Origin: Bidens hawaiensis
Lineage: Eukaryota > Streptophyta > Magnoliopsida > Asterales > Asteraceae
Assembly (NCBI GenBank): GCA_021521415.1
Contig: JAIQDT010007324.1
Span: 62,001 to 126,000, forward strand
DNA length: 64,000 bases
Reading direction: 5' to 3'
Shown here: piece by piece, positions 22,690 to 34,992 of the stretch
Numbering within the stretch: position 1 is the stretch's first letter
How the letters are laid out: the number at the start of each line of letters is the position of its first letter
The notes under the pieces: model-generated
The model's database searches: none
What the model saw: only the letters and a program-made list of their open reading frames with translations
What the model was told of the DNA's origin: nothing
Program-made: the position numbers and the translations under genes

Positions 22690-25600
22690 ATCACCCCCGA
22701 ATCTCTGAGTCGTATACGGGAGATCTTCTAACTTCAGCAAGTCCCGCATTTCACTGAACTTTATCCGCCCCAAAGCTTTAGTTAAAATATCTGCTCGTTG
22801 TATCTTGCCACTCACGTGCTCGACTTCAATTTCCTCTCCTTCAACACATTCCCTAATATAATGATAACGGGATTTAATGTGTTTCGTTCTCCGGTGAAAT
22901 ACCGGATTCTTCACGAGAGCAATCGCAGACGTGATATCCACAAATAACGTCACCTTCTGAAGCGGTTTCCCGGTCAACTCACTTAGCAACTCTCTAAGCC
23001 AAACTGCCTGACACGCAGCTGAGCTTGCAGCTATGTATTCTGCTTCACATGAGGATAAAGCAACCGTATCCTGCTTCTGAGAACACCAAGAAATTGGTGA
23101 TTCTCCATAATAAAATACATGACCTGTTGTGCTTCTCCCATCGTCCTCATCTATGTTGTGGCTGCTGTCACTAAACCCAGTCAATGTTGTTCTTTCTTCT
23201 CGTTTATATTTGATACCGTAGCCTGGTGTCATTTTCACATACCGCAATATATGTTTTATAGCATTTTCATGAGACTCTTTCGGTTGCTGCATATAACGAC
23301 TAACAACCCCAACAGAGTAAGTCAAATCGGGTCGGGTTTGTAGCAAGTACCGAAGGCATCCAACTATCTTTCGGTATCTAGTTGCATCAACATCAGTTTC
23401 ATCTTCAGCTTTTGACAACTTCAGATTCGGATCCATTGGAACATAAGCCGGGTTGCAATTCTCCATACCCGCTACTTTCAGAATCTTTCGCGCATATGCC
23501 TTTTGCTTTATTTTTATGCCTTCATTGCTTTGAGAAACTTCCAATCCGAGATAATACGAGAGTTTTCCTAGATCAGACCTATCAAACCTTTTAGACATGT
23601 CTTTCTTGAATTCAAATATCAAACTCAAAGAAGAACCTGTCACAAATAAATCATCAACATAAACAACAATTATTAATATTGACTTATCGGATAATTTCCG
23701 ATACACGGCTTGCTCTTGCATGCATCTATGAAACTTCATCTCTTTCAAGATGCCATCCAACTTTATGTTCCACGCCCTTGGTGCTTGTCTTAACCCAAAA
23801 GAGCTTTTGACAATTTATAGACTTTATGTTTTTCTTTTGGTCTTTCGAACCCTTCCGATTGGTGAACATAAACAATTTCTTTCAAATCACCATGTAAGAA
23901 TGCCGTCTTCACGTCCAAGTGATGGATTTCCCACCCGTTGTTCGCGGCGAGAGCAATGAGCAACCGTATTGTTTCGATTCGATCCACCAGAGCGAATACT
24001 TCATCAAAATCTATCCCTGGTTGCTGCACATACCCTTTCGCAACTAATCGGGCCTTGTATTTGTTTATCGAGCCATCTGTATTTCTTTTTATCTTAAACA
24101 CCCACTTGAGCCCAATTGCTTTTGCCCCCTTCGGTAGTTCTGTTAAACTCCATGTATTATTTTTTTCAATCGAATCAATCTCGTTTCTCATAGCTTGCAC
24201 CCATTCTGGAATTATTTTAGCTTCATAAAAATTCCTTTGCTCTTCGTTTGCTGTTAGCATTAACTCAATCTCATCCAGGTTCAGCTCGTACATTGAGTCT
24301 CGCCGGTAACACCGAAACACGAGCTGATCTTCGCGGCTGGACCAGTAAGTTTGTTGCACCACCTGTGCTGTCAACAGACTGGGCTACAGAGTGGGGACTG
24401 TTCGGCCCATCTGTTGTTTGTCCGGCTTCTTGAAACTGGACCGTATCAGAACCAGAAGGCATTGGACTGCTCGGGCTGCTACTTGTATGCTCACTGTGTT
24501 GTGACACTTCTGTTCCACCTTCACTGTTTAAAATTGGCCCTAAACCAAAATCAATAGTATTACCCCATATAAATGTGAACAGCCCCGGTTCCATTTTGTC
24601 ATCATATTCGGTTACGTTTTCCCACTTCCAGCCCCGTTTTTCATCGAATCGACATGTATACACACCACAATTTTCTTATTATTCGGATCATACAAACGGT
24701 ACCCTCCCGAACCTGGTTCGGACCCGAGATAAACGAGAAGTCTTAACCGATCATCCAACTTTCATAGGTGCTTTGAGACAACACGTTCATAAGCAATGCA
24801 CCCAAATACCTTTAGATACTCTAAATTCGGATTGTAACCTTTAAACTTTTCGTAAGGGGTTTCTCCTACTAGTGCTCGTGTAGGAGTTCTATTTATTAGA
24901 TAAGTAGCGTGTCGCACCGCTTCTCCCCATAAATAATTTGGAACGGATCTCGCCTTCATAATACTTCTTGTCATCTCCATTAGAGTCCGGTTACGCTGCT
25001 CCACTATGCCATTTTATTGGGGGGGGGGGGGGGGGCATACGGAGCCGTTAGCAAGCGAACCAAACCCTCATCATTACAGAAGTCATTGAAATCGTGTGAG
25101 GTGAATTCCCCACCACTATCTGTATGGAACGTATTTATAATCGAGCGGGTTTCTTTCTCGATTTTTGCTTTGAATTTCTTAATTAAACCAAGTGCATCGC
25201 TTTTATTTTCCAACAGTAAAGACCACATAAAACGCGAGTAATCATCAATTAATACCAAAATATAAGCTTTACCGGTTAGCGTGGGGGGAGTAATCTGTCC
25301 ACAAAGATCACCATGTATTAACTCCAACATCCTTGAGGCTCTAAATTTTGCTTTCTTTGGAAACGAATGCTTCGTTTGTTTGCCAACCATGCATGCCTCA
25401 CACAATTAATTTTGATCTTTAATAACTGGTACACCTTTGGCTAAGTTGTTCATCAGTTTAACCGAACTGAAACTTATGTGACCGAGTCGCGCATGCCATA
25501 ACCATGATTCTTCGTCTATTTTGGCTTGTAAACAAACCGTATTCCCGACTTTTAGTCTTATTTTAATCTGATGGGGTTTCGCATGACCTTCATGAGTAAT

Positions 25601-26312
25601 CTTCCACCACTATCGCGCATCGTTAAGTACTCTCCCTTCATCCGAATATCACAACCCGACTCGGTTGCCTGACCCAAGCTAATAACATTATTTTGGAGAT
25701 CCGGAATGTAATAAATATCTGTCAGTAATTTTTGTTCGCCACTTTTACCTTCGAACAAAATTGACCCTTTTCCTTTAATTTCAACACATGAACCGCCCCC
25801 AAAACGCACTCGACCAGTTATTCGCTCGTTTAACTCAGCAAAATAATCATGCTTACCTGTCATGTGATTGCTTGCTCCATTGTCTAGGTACCATATGTCA
25901 TCTTCACCGGAATCATACTTCGTTGGCATCACTTTGTCTTCGTTAAGATATACGGTTTCCCGCACACCTTCCATCATAAAGAACGAAGCGTCGAGACCTT
26001 TTGTTTCATTTTCGTTGGTCATATTCAGATTTGCTTCTTCATCTTTCCGAAACCGGTCGGGGCACCTCGAGACAAAGTGCCCGTATTCGTCGCACCTGTA
26101 GCATTTAATTTTTGATAAATCTCGTTCTTTTCCTTTTTCTCTCCTATCATCACGCTTCTTGTTGTAGTCTCGGTTACTACGGTCATGTGAATTATCGCGA
26201 CCGCGACCCCGACCTCGTGAGGCATAGGATCCCCGACCTCGACCCCTGCTTGATTCACGACTACGGTTAAATGACGATTCTGATTTAGTAAATAGTAACT
26301 TACTTTGACTAC
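22690..26312 (-). pseudogene. Copia gag C-terminus and pol (zinc knuckle, protease, integrase, RT, RNase H), broken
   Basis: On the minus strand the order is: RG-rich gag tail and CCHC knuckle (CYRCDEYGHFVSRC) near 26090; protease YLDNGASNHMTG near 25880; integrase DDYSRF and HTDSGGEF in 25004-25405; RT LDVKTAFLHGDL near 23890; VVYVDDLF near 23665; RNase H SSCEAEYIAAS near 23050. Lesions: a run of 17 C (plus-strand G at 25019-25035) replaces the codons before QNGIVEQRN and shifts the frame; breaks fall near 25410-25557 and 24663-24762; a frameshift near 23790 splits RT just before GLRQAP. It should not give a functional polyprotein. Confidence 0.85.
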
Positions 26313-27016
26313 TGTCACACCCCGACCAAAGGCGTCGGAACATGCCGGGGTGCAACGATTGCCCCTAAGCGCATGACACTATTTAAAGCGACAATATTTA
26401 ACAAACGCATTTCATTTCACAACATCGAAAATCTCACATAACCAAATATTCATAAGTCAAATACAACAAAATATCACGAAATTTAGCAAGTCAAATATTG
26501 TTCATTTTTTGCTAATATCCTAACGGTATTTGTGACGTTTTCTTCACCGAACTCCATAATCAACCTAGATGCAAACCTGTAGCATTTCATAAAATAAAGT
26601 TTGTCAACACAAAGGTTGGTGAGCAATTCATAAGTTTGAACAATAAATATATAGTATGAAAAGCCACAAAACTAGTATACAAAACCGTAAATAATAGATA
26701 TAAACTTGGATAAATAGTTATCGCTAACAAGTTAGCGACACCCAACTATAAGGGGTTGCCAAATAGTTTAGGATTTTATAGTTATCGTTAATTGCATTAC
26801 GTTAACGACACCTTGCCATGAGGGGTTGCCAAATGGTCTAGGATTTATAGTTCCACCATCCAAAAACGGTAAACAAATAGGCAAATAAGCATAGAACACC
26901 AAATCGAGCAATTATTCAAGTAAAGTATACAACAATATTTGTGGTTTAAGACACAAGTATAAAACATTTAGTTTAGATAAGATGAAATGTCACCCCCAAA
27001 ATAAAAGATAGAAAAC

Positions 27017-28051
27017 TGTCACACCCTCAAAATCCACTAACGGAGTTTTACCGTCAGAGGGTGTGAACTGGCAGGATCGGAATCATCAGTTATATTCAAA
27101 CCATAAAATAAAGTTTCAAAACCATGAAAACGTTTACGAGTAATTAAATGCAGAAGCGTAAAAACCTTTAATCTCAACCAATTTTCATATTTACACTTCG
27201 TTACAGTCACTTAAACATCAAATACACATTCTGTCCAGAAACTGTTTGCATCCAAACTCAACATATTAACAATCTATGAACTATCATGCATTCATATGAC
27301 CCTCTAGACTCCATAAACACCATCCATGCACATCAATTACATATTACATACTTGATTAGGGTTTGTGTTTGAACTCAAATCAAAGACACAACAATTTACA
27401 TGCAACAAGATTCAATCTAGTTATCAAATCATCATCCAAATAACAACAATCATAATAACTATACACACACACCAAAATCGGCTGCTAGGGTTTACAATTA
27501 ACCCAACAAACATCAAAATCAATTAACAAGGATGTGAAGGATGATCAATTATACCTTCCTAGCACCTAGTTCTTCAATCAAACACTTGATTTGATGGTTG
27601 AATGTGTGTATAGAGTGGACGGCAGCCAAGGGAAGGGGGTTTGGGGTTTCCGATCGGGGTTAGGGAGAAAGAGAATAGGTTAGGGTTAAGGTTATTAGTA
27701 TATATTTATAATAATAATAAGTTACACTCAAGTCCCTCCACTTCTAAGTATTACTTTTCTAGCCTAACTAACTTGTTTTCATCTTGAGTTAACGTTTATA
27801 ACCATGTTATCACCTAACACATAAGTCTAACACATAATTATCACATAATTACTGTTTTGACGTTTTTCGTTTATTTATCAATCGTTTGCGTTTCGGTGCA
27901 ATTCCCGAAAGACTACACATGTAGTAAGTGTTAAGCGTCATTTAAACCCTAGTTTAAATGTAATGAAGTGTGCGTTATAGATTTAGTGATCTTAAGTTTG
28001 AATTGACGGAGTTGAGTTAACGGAGTTAACCTGAAATTGACGATTGTCACA
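27017..28051 (-). repeat. Young gypsy 3' LTR
   Basis: 1035 bp, TGTCACACCCTC to GATTGTCACA on the plus strand. It lacks the 14-bp duplication found in the 5' LTR. Confidence 0.92.
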
Positions 28052-28185
28052 TCATTCCCATGTTAAAGAATTTTCGTCCCGAAAATTTGAGTCAAGTCGT
28101 GATGAGTGTCTGAAAGAGTAAGAAAAAAAATTTCAGTTTGTCATATCATCCCCTAGTAGAAAGAAATTTCGTCCCGAAATTTAAT
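28045..28185 (-). promoter_or_regulatory. Duplicated polypurine/LTR-edge block of the young gypsy
   Basis: In element sense, a block with TTTCGGGACGAAATT and AGGGGATGATATGACA comes first (about 28139-28178). It recurs as TTTTCGGGACGAAAATT and TGGGAATGATGTGACA (about 28045-28086), whose last seven bases are the true LTR start. Each copy includes the self-complementary TTTCGNGACGAAA-like hairpin. The second copy should be the functional polypurine tract; the first is a decoy or spare. Confidence 0.5.
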
Positions 28186-31100
28186 TCATACCTCCGGTGA
28201 TGTCTGACGCTTTGCCGAGTTTCGCAGTTTTCTGTGTTTGGTTAGCCCTTCAAAAAGCTGGGGATACTTTTTCATCATTTGATCCTCGCGTTCCCACGTG
28301 AACTCCGGTCCACGTCTCGAGTTCCAACGAACTTTAACGATTGGAATTTTGCTGTGTTTGAGCGTTTTGGTTTCCCAATCCAAAACCTCGACTGGTTCCT
28401 CAATGAAACGTAACTGTTCATCAACTTGCAGTTCCTCCAAAGGAACTACTTGGGTTTCATCGGACAGGCATTTCTTCAAATTTGATACGTGGAATACATC
28501 GTGTACGCCACTGAGTTCTGTTGGTAGGTCCAGTCGGTACGCCACCGGACCAATGCGCTCAGTTATCCGGTACGGACCAACATACCGTGGGTTGAGTTTG
28601 TTTCGCTTCCCAAAGCGAACCACACCTTTCCAAGGTGAGACTTTGAGTAACACTCGATCGTTCACTTGAAATTCGAGGGGTTTTCGGCGCTTGTCGGCGT
28701 AACTCTTTTGGCGATCTCGTGCTGCTGCCATGCGATTTCGGATTTGAACAATCTTTTCCGAAGTTTCGAGTACCAGTTCCGGACCAGTGATTTGGCTGTC
28801 ACCCATCTCTGCCCAGCAGAGTGGTGATCGACACCTCCGTCCGTACAGCGCTTCAAACGGCGCTGCCTTAATACTTGCGTGGTAGCTGTTACTGTACGAA
28901 AACTCTACCAAGGGTAAGTGGGGTTCCCAACTTTTTCCGAAATCCAATACGCAGGCACGCAACATATCCTCCAGGGTCTGAATAGTTCGCTCACTTTGCC
29001 CATCCGTCTGAGGATGGTATGCTGTGCTCATATCGAGACGGGTGCCTAGTGCGCTTTGCAGCGACTTCCAAAAGTGCGAAGTGAAACGAGAATCTCGATC
29101 AGAAATGATTGAGACAGGCACTCCGTGTCTAGACACTACTTCCTTCACGTAAACACGAGTCAGTCTTTCCATTTTGTCCGTTTCTTTAATCGCTAGGAAG
29201 TGTGCCGATTTAGTCAACCGGTCAACGATCACCCAGATGGTATCGCATCCCGTCGGTGTCTTAGGTAAACCCGTAATAAAATCCATTGAGATGTGTTCCC
29301 ATTTCCACATTGGGAGTTCCGGTTGTTGCAGTAGACCAGATGGTTTCTGGTATTCTATCTTGACTCTGGCACAAGTCAAGCATTTGCTCACGTAGGTGGC
29401 AATGTCGGCTTTCATGTTCGGCCACCAGTAAAGTGCCTTTAAATCATGATACATTTTATCTGAGCCAGGGTGGATAGAATATCGGGACTTATGTGCTTCG
29501 TCCATCACTAGAGTTCTCAACTCTCCGTATCGTGGAACCCAAATCCGGTTCTCAAAATATCGGACCCCGTCCGATTTGGTTTCAAGTTGCTTGTTCATGC
29601 CCCGCATGAGTTCCGATGGAAGATTATCATCTTTCAAAGCTTCAAGTTGCGCATCGCGAATCTGATCGGGTAAGCTGGCATGAATCGTGAGTTGCAATGC
29701 TCGCACTCGTCTGGGTTTATCTGTTTCTTTTCTGCTGAGGGCGTCGGCCACCACATTGGCCTTGCCAGGGTGGTACTTGATGGCACAATCATAATCCTTG
29801 AGCAGCTCGACCCAACGACGCTGTCGCATGTTCAGCTCCTTCTGATCGTAGATATGTTGGAGACTCTTGTGGTCGGTGTAAATGGTAAACTTGGTACCGT
29901 ACAAGTAATGCCTCCATATCTTAAGAGCAAACACCACAGCTCCAAGTTCCAAATCATGGGTCGTGTAGTTCTTCTCGTGAACCCGTAGTTGTCGAGAGGC
30001 GTAGGCTATAACCTTCTCGAGTTGCATCAGCACACAACCGAGACCTTGTATAGATGCGTCACAGTGTACCTCAAAATTTTCCGTTCCCTCGGGGAGGGCT
30101 AAAATAGGGGCGCTGCAGAGTTTGGTTTTCAATAGTTGAAAGGCGGATTCTTGCGCGTCACTCCAATTGTACTTAGTGCCTTTGTGAGTTAAAGCGGTGA
30201 GGGGTTGAGCAATCTTTGAAAATCCCTCGATGAAACGCCGGTAGTAGCCGGCCAGTCCTAGGAATTGTCGCACCTCAGTCGGAGTCTTAGGTGCTTCCCA
30301 GTTTTTGATGGCCTCTACCTTACCGGGATCGACATGGATACCATTCTCGTTGATCACATGCCCTAAAAAGTGAACCTCGCGAGGCCAAAATTCACATTTC
30401 GAGAGTTTAGCATACAGTTGTTCCCTCTTCAATAATTCCAGAATTACCCTTAGGTGCTCTTCATGGTCAGCTTCGTTCTTGGAGTAGACGAGAATATCAT
30501 CAATGAAAACAATCACAAACTTGTCGAGGTACGCCTTGCATACTCGATTCATGAGATCCATAAATACAGCTGGTGCGTTGGTTAGGCCAAAAGGCATAAC
30601 CGAAAACTCGTAGTGACCATACCGCGTTCTGAAAGCCGTCTTTGAGATATCTTCTTCGCGCACTCTTAGTTGGTGATAACCAGATCGCAGATCGATCTTC
30701 GAGTAGTAACTCGATCCTTGAAGCTGGTCAAACAAATCATCAATTCGGGGTAAAGGATAACGGTTCTTAACCGTCACCTTGTTCAACTCCCGGTAGTCGA
30801 TACATATGCGGAAAGTCCCGTCTTTCTTTCGGACAAACAAGACAGGGGCTCCCCATGGCGATGAGCTAGGTCGGATAAAACCCTTATCCAACAAATCTTG
30901 CAACTGAGTGGACAACTCCTGAAGTTCCGCCGGTGCGAGCCGATACGGGGCTCGTGCTATGGGTGCTGCACCGGGTGTCAACTCGATTTGGAATTCGACT
31001 TGACGAATAGGAGGGAGTCCGGGCAAATCCTCCTGGAAAACTTCCGGAAAATCTCTCACAACCGGTATATCTTCAATTCGTTTCTCCTCCGCGGGTTTTT

Positions 31101-32775
31101 CAACAATCTGCGCCAAAATTGCCGGATGACCCTTTCGTAGATACTTCTGCGCCTTCATAAGGGTAATGACGCTGGTGGTCATGCCGCTTCTCTCACCTCG
31201 GACCGAAATGACCTCGCCGGAAGGGGTGGTAATGTGCACTATCTTATCGTGGCATATAATCTCCGCTCGGTTCTCGGATAAACAGTCCATGCCGACAACG
31301 ACATCGAAACTACTAAGCGTAAAAGGAATAAGGTCGATATCAAAGACATGACCTGACAGTTTTAACTTACATCCCGCAAGTACATGAGTCGTTACTATAG
31401 TCTTACCGTCAGCTAATTCAACAGGAAACTTAGCATCTAACGGAATTGGAGTTAAGTCTAAGAGTTGACTAAAGGCTTTCGACACAAAACTCCTATCAGC
31501 TCCAGTGTCAAACAATACAGAAGCAAAACAATCGTTTACAGGGAACTTACCAGTCACCACGTGCGGATCATTGCGGGCTTGACCCGACCCAATTACAAAC
31601 GCTCTTCCCTTGCCATTGCTTCCACCATTACTGCCACTTCCATTACCCCCATTGTTGTCATTCTGTTTCAGCTTGGGGCAATCTTTTCTGAAATGACCTT
31701 CCTGCCTACATTCAAAACATCCCTTCGTCGTCATAGGTGGCTTAAGAGCACCCTTTGCTGCAAGGTCTCCTCTACATTCTTTCGCTTGGTGACCCATCTT
31801 TCCGCATCTCTGACACTTGGCACGGTCACACTGGCCAACATGATGATAGTTGCACCTGTTGCACTTTGGATATTTCCCAGCATATCCGCTCGAAACCTGC
31901 CCGCTACCGTTGTTGTTGTTGTGATTCTGAGTGTTAAAGCTCCGAGCGAATTCGGGCTTACGGTAGTGCTGTTGCGGTGGGAGGTTCGAGGATGAAGATC
32001 TGGTGTTGTCAAACTTCCTCTTCCCGCTGCTCGGGTTGCTGTTGCTGTTGTTGTCATGACTCGGGTTGTCACGGGCTTTAACGGTCGAACCCCTAGGTGG
32101 TAACGCACCTTGGGTCACAGCCTGATCCGTCAGTTTGTGAGCTAAACGGATCGCTTGTTGGATCGTGGCTGGTCTGGAAGACGTCACCATGCCCTGAATC
32201 TGCGGTGCTAATCCATCAAAGTACATTTCTATCCTCTTGCTCGGCGTATCCACCATCCGAGGACACATCACAGCCAACTCGTGCGAACGAGTAGTGTAGG
32301 CTTCGATTTCCGAGCCCACCATCTTCAGTGACCAAAATTCCGACTCTAACTTCGAAATCTCCTCTCTCGGACAGTACTCCTCTCGCATCATATTTTTTAA
32401 CTCCTCCCAGTTCATCGCATTAGCCAGTTCCAATCCAAGGATCTGGACGTTCGAATTCCACCAAGTGAGGGTAGAATCCTCAAGTGTTCCAGCAGCGAAT
32501 TTGACCCTACTGGCAGGGGGACAATTACACATCTCAAAGGCCGACTCGGCCTTCTCAGCCCAACGCAGGAAGCCTATAGCTCCCTCAGTGCCCTTAAACG
32601 TACTGGGCTTGCAGTCAAGGTAGTTCTTGAAGGTACACATTCCACTTGGACCTCCAGTTTGGTTCTGAACGTGTGCGGCTAGAGCGGACGCCGCATGGTC
32701 GTTCAGCAGAGTTTGGAGTTCAGCTGCAGTCAAGCTGATGTTACCACGTCCTCGTCCAGCGTTTCTTCCAGCCAT
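28186..32775 (-). CDS. Gag-pol polyprotein of Tekay-type chromovirus
   Basis: 1529 codons, uninterrupted. Domains by residue: retrotransposon gag about 75-200; three CCHC-type knuckles 305-366; aspartic protease FDTGAD 422-427; reverse transcriptase about 600-800 with FIDD at 757-760 in place of the common YxDD; RNase H about 900-1015; integrase zinc finger HHCC 1094-1136; catalytic D1165, D1226 and E1262 (DD35E spacing); chromodomain 1457-1508 ([15 protein letters not shown]). It copies the element RNA into DNA and inserts it; the chromodomain is thought to steer integration to heterochromatin. Tekay assignment comes from the RT and chromodomain text and should be checked by a tree. No frameshift or stop separates gag from pol. 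Confidence 0.93.
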   Translation of the reverse strand: MAGRNAGRGRGNISLTAAELQTLLNDHAASALAAHVQNQTGGPSGMCTFKNYLDCKPSTFKGTEGAIGFLRWAEKAESAFEMCNCPPASRVKFAAGTLEDSTLTWWNSNVQILGLELANAMNWEELKNMMREEYCPREEISKLESEFWSLKMVGSEIEAYTTRSHELAVMCPRMVDTPSKRIEMYFDGLAPQIQGMVTSSRPATIQQAIRLAHKLTDQAVTQGALPPRGSTVKARDNPSHDNNSNSNPSSGKRKFDNTRSSSSNLPPQQHYRKPEFARSFNTQNHNNNNGSGQVSSGYAGKYPKCNRCNYHHVGQCDRAKCQRCGKMGHQAKECRGDLAAKGALKPPMTTKGCFECRQEGHFRKDCPKLKQNDNNGGNGSGSNGGSNGKGRAFVIGSGQARNDPHVVTGKFPVNDCFASVLFDTGADRSFVSKAFSQLLDLTPIPLDAKFPVELADGKTIVTTHVLAGCKLKLSGHVFDIDLIPFTLSSFDVVVGMDCLSENRAEIICHDKIVHITTPSGEVISVRGERSGMTTSVITLMKAQKYLRKGHPAILAQIVEKPAEEKRIEDIPVVRDFPEVFQEDLPGLPPIRQVEFQIELTPGAAPIARAPYRLAPAELQELSTQLQDLLDKGFIRPSSSPWGAPVLFVRKKDGTFRICIDYRELNKVTVKNRYPLPRIDDLFDQLQGSSYYSKIDLRSGYHQLRVREEDISKTAFRTRYGHYEFSVMPFGLTNAPAVFMDLMNRVCKAYLDKFVIVFIDDILVYSKNEADHEEHLRVILELLKREQLYAKLSKCEFWPREVHFLGHVINENGIHVDPGKVEAIKNWEAPKTPTEVRQFLGLAGYYRRFIEGFSKIAQPLTALTHKGTKYNWSDAQESAFQLLKTKLCSAPILALPEGTENFEVHCDASIQGLGCVLMQLEKVIAYASRQLRVHEKNYTTHDLELGAVVFALKIWRHYLYGTKFTIYTDHKSLQHIYDQKELNMRQRRWVELLKDYDCAIKYHPGKANVVADALSRKETDKPRRVRALQLTIHASLPDQIRDAQLEALKDDNLPSELMRGMNKQLETKSDGVRYFENRIWVPRYGELRTLVMDEAHKSRYSIHPGSDKMYHDLKALYWWPNMKADIATYVSKCLTCARVKIEYQKPSGLLQQPELPMWKWEHISMDFITGLPKTPTGCDTIWVIVDRLTKSAHFLAIKETDKMERLTRVYVKEVVSRHGVPVSIISDRDSRFTSHFWKSLQSALGTRLDMSTAYHPQTDGQSERTIQTLEDMLRACVLDFGKSWEPHLPLVEFSYSNSYHASIKAAPFEALYGRRCRSPLCWAEMGDSQITGPELVLETSEKIVQIRNRMAAARDRQKSYADKRRKPLEFQVNDRVLLKVSPWKGVVRFGKRNKLNPRYVGPYRITERIGPVAYRLDLPTELSGVHDVFHVSNLKKCLSDETQVVPLEELQVDEQLRFIEEPVEVLDWETKTLKHSKIPIVKVRWNSRRGPEFTWEREDQMMKKYPQLFEGLTKHRKLRNSAKRQTSPEV

Positions 32776-33025
32776 TTCCTAGAATCACATTATAAAATGT
32801 TAAACATGAATTTTTCTTTCATATACAACACACCATACATGTAATAAAAAGATAGGTAAGAAAGAAATAAGAAACAACATCACATCACAACCACATATTA
32901 GTCTAAATAAAAATTCATGATTAAAACCATTGTATTCGCTACAAAGTATTTCCAATCAATCCTTAAAATCATAGAAAAATAATAGTTCGGATGGAGACAA
33001 CCCCTCCATCTAAGTGTCATCATCA

Positions 33026-33767
33026 CTAGATGTCATCGTCTGAGGACACCTCTGAGTGTGCCTCTTCCTCAGCCGGTTCTTCTTCGGGTTCCTCCTCGGG
33101 ATCTTCCTCGGGATCCTCCTCAGGCTCCTCTTCGTGGTCTTCTTCAGGTTCCACTTCAGGCTCGGCCTCAGGGTCTGCCTCAGGTTCGGCTGCGTTCTGA
33201 GCAAGTTGCATTTGTAAGACATCGCAACGCTCAAGAGCTATCTCGGTTCGGGTCTTTGCTTCTTGGAGTTGCTCTTGCAAGTCTATCATCTCAGCTTGCA
33301 TCTTCATCATAACTTTCATCTGTTGATCACTAGTCTCTTGCATTTCTTTCAATGCCGCTGCCATGCGGGCAATCTCCTCCTTAGTCTCGGTTCCGTCCTT
33401 CAATAGTCCGGAAACGTTGGCTCTCGCATAGCGCATGTAACCCACATCCCGCTCCAAACAAGAAACGACAGCTGCGAGAACTCGCTCTACAGGTTCGGTT
33501 ATGGGTGGTAGGGTGTTGGGATAAGCAGGGTGGTTTGGGTGAGGTAACGGGGGAACTTGTTCGCGATAGACCATACGTCTGATCATGTTAGGGTACCATT
33601 CCCAGCTAACGTCGTTTTCGTAAATGCCTCCGGATAGGCGGGTACCTCTTCGGTGCGGGAGCTTCGAGTTCCGGGACTACTCGGGGTGGTGAGGCGGTAG
33701 GTAACTGCGGTTCCTTCCCGTGAGCATGCGTCATCGAATCGGATGATGATGAAGGTGGCGTCGACAT
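33026..33767 (-). CDS. Accessory ORF between PBS and gag of the young gypsy, two overlapping frames
   Basis: The main frame is 33026-33586 (186 aa from the first ATG, open further upstream through WEWYPNM). Residues 45-135 are predicted helical and coiled-coil-like (ERDVGYMRYARANVSGLLKD, then Met/Gln/Glu heptads), and the tail is a Glu/Asp/Pro run. A second frame, 33606-33767, starts MSTPPSSSSDSM and runs into the first with a one-base offset near 33640-33650. Either one frameshift has split a protein of about 247 residues or two ORFs overlap. It is sense to the element, starts 161 nt after the PBS and ends 251 nt before gag. No known retroelement domain was recognised; it is not an envelope-like sequence (no signal peptide or TM helix). 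Confidence 0.6.
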
Positions 33768-33927
33768 TCCTACAGGTAAGCCATGTATGCGCGCGCGTAT
33801 GAGTGAAAGAGGTAAAGAGATAAGATTACAAGACTACACAAACCTATGCAGTGCGTATCATTATAACTAATGGGTCGTCGCGGTTATAGTCTAGTATGCA
33901 TGCAACTTCTAGTTCGCTATAACCAAT

Positions 33928-33940
33928 GGCTCTGATACCA
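33928..33940 (-). other. Primer-binding site of the young gypsy
   Basis: TGGTATCAGAGCC on the minus strand, three bases after the 5' LTR end; it complements the 3' end of plant initiator tRNA-Met. Confidence 0.9.
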
Positions 33941-33943
33941 ATC

Positions 33944-34992
33944 TGTCACACCCTCAAAATCCACTAACGGAGTTTTACCGTCAGAGGGTGTGAACTGGCA
34001 GGATCGGAATCATCAGTTATAATCAAACCATAAAATAAAGTTTCAAAACCATGAAAACGTTTACGAGTAATTAAATGCGGAAGCGTAAAAACCTTTAATC
34101 TCAACCAATTTTCATATTTACACTTCGTTACAGTCACTTAAACATCAAATACACATTCTGTCCAGAAACTGTTTGCATCCAAACTCAACATATTAACAAT
34201 CTATGAACTATCATGCATTCATATGACCCTCTAGACTCCATAAACACCATCCATGCACATCAATTACATATTACATACTTGATTAGGGTTTGTGTTTGAA
34301 CTCAAATCAAAGACACAACAATTTACATGCAACAAGATTCAATCTAGTTATCAAATCATCATCCAAATAACAACAATCATAATAACTATACACACACACC
34401 AAAATCGGCTGCTAGGGTTTACAATTAACCCAACAAACATCAAAATCAATTAACAAGGATGTGAAGGATGATCAATTATACCTTCCTAGCACCTAGTTCT
34501 TCAATCAAACACTTGATTTGATGGTTGAATGTGTGTATAAAGTGGACGGCAGCCAAGGGAAGGGGGTTTGGGGTTTCCGATCGGGGTTAGGGAGAAAGAG
34601 AATAGGTTAGGGTTAAGGTTATTAGTATATATTTATAATAATAATAAGTTACACTCAAGTCTCTCCACTTCTAAGTATTACTTTTCTAGCCTAACTAACT
34701 TGTTTTCATCTTGAGTTAACGTTTATAACCATGTTATCACCTAACACATAAGTCTAACACATAATTATCACATAATTACTGTTTTGACGTTTTTCGTTTA
34801 TTTATCAATCGTTTGCGTCAACTCGTTTGCGTTTCGGTGCAATTCCCGAAAGACTACACATGTAGTAAGTGTTAAGCGTCATTTAAACCCTAGTTTAAAT
34901 GTAATGAAGTGTGCGTTATAGATTTAGTGATCTTAAGTTTGAATTGACGGAGTTGAGTTAACGGAGTTAACCTGAAATTGACGATTGTCACA
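33944..34992 (-). repeat. Young gypsy 5' LTR
   Basis: 1049 bp. The TATA-like TATAAATATA (minus strand, about 34625-34637) is a candidate core promoter. It is nearly identical to the 3' LTR apart from about four substitutions and a 14-bp duplication near 34815. Confidence 0.9.

Larger units (their letters stand above)
27017..34992 (-). mobile_element. Ty3/gypsy Tekay-type chromovirus, young and apparently complete
   Basis: LTRs are 27017-28051 (3') and 33944-34992 (5'), with TSD AAAAC at 27012-27016 and 34993-34997. By my count the LTRs differ at about four positions plus a 14-bp duplication (TTTGCGTCAACTCG) in the 5' LTR. The PBS at 33928-33940 reads TGGTATCAGAGCC, initiator tRNA-Met. A single long gag-pol frame ends in a chromodomain. 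An extra ORF lies between PBS and gag. Clean ends, near-identical LTRs and an open gag-pol make it a recent and possibly active copy. Confidence 0.92.

Noticed and set aside
33058..33312. Pro/Arg-rich plus-strand frame
   Set aside because: Antisense shadow of the Glu-rich accessory ORF; composition is forced by the repeated codons.
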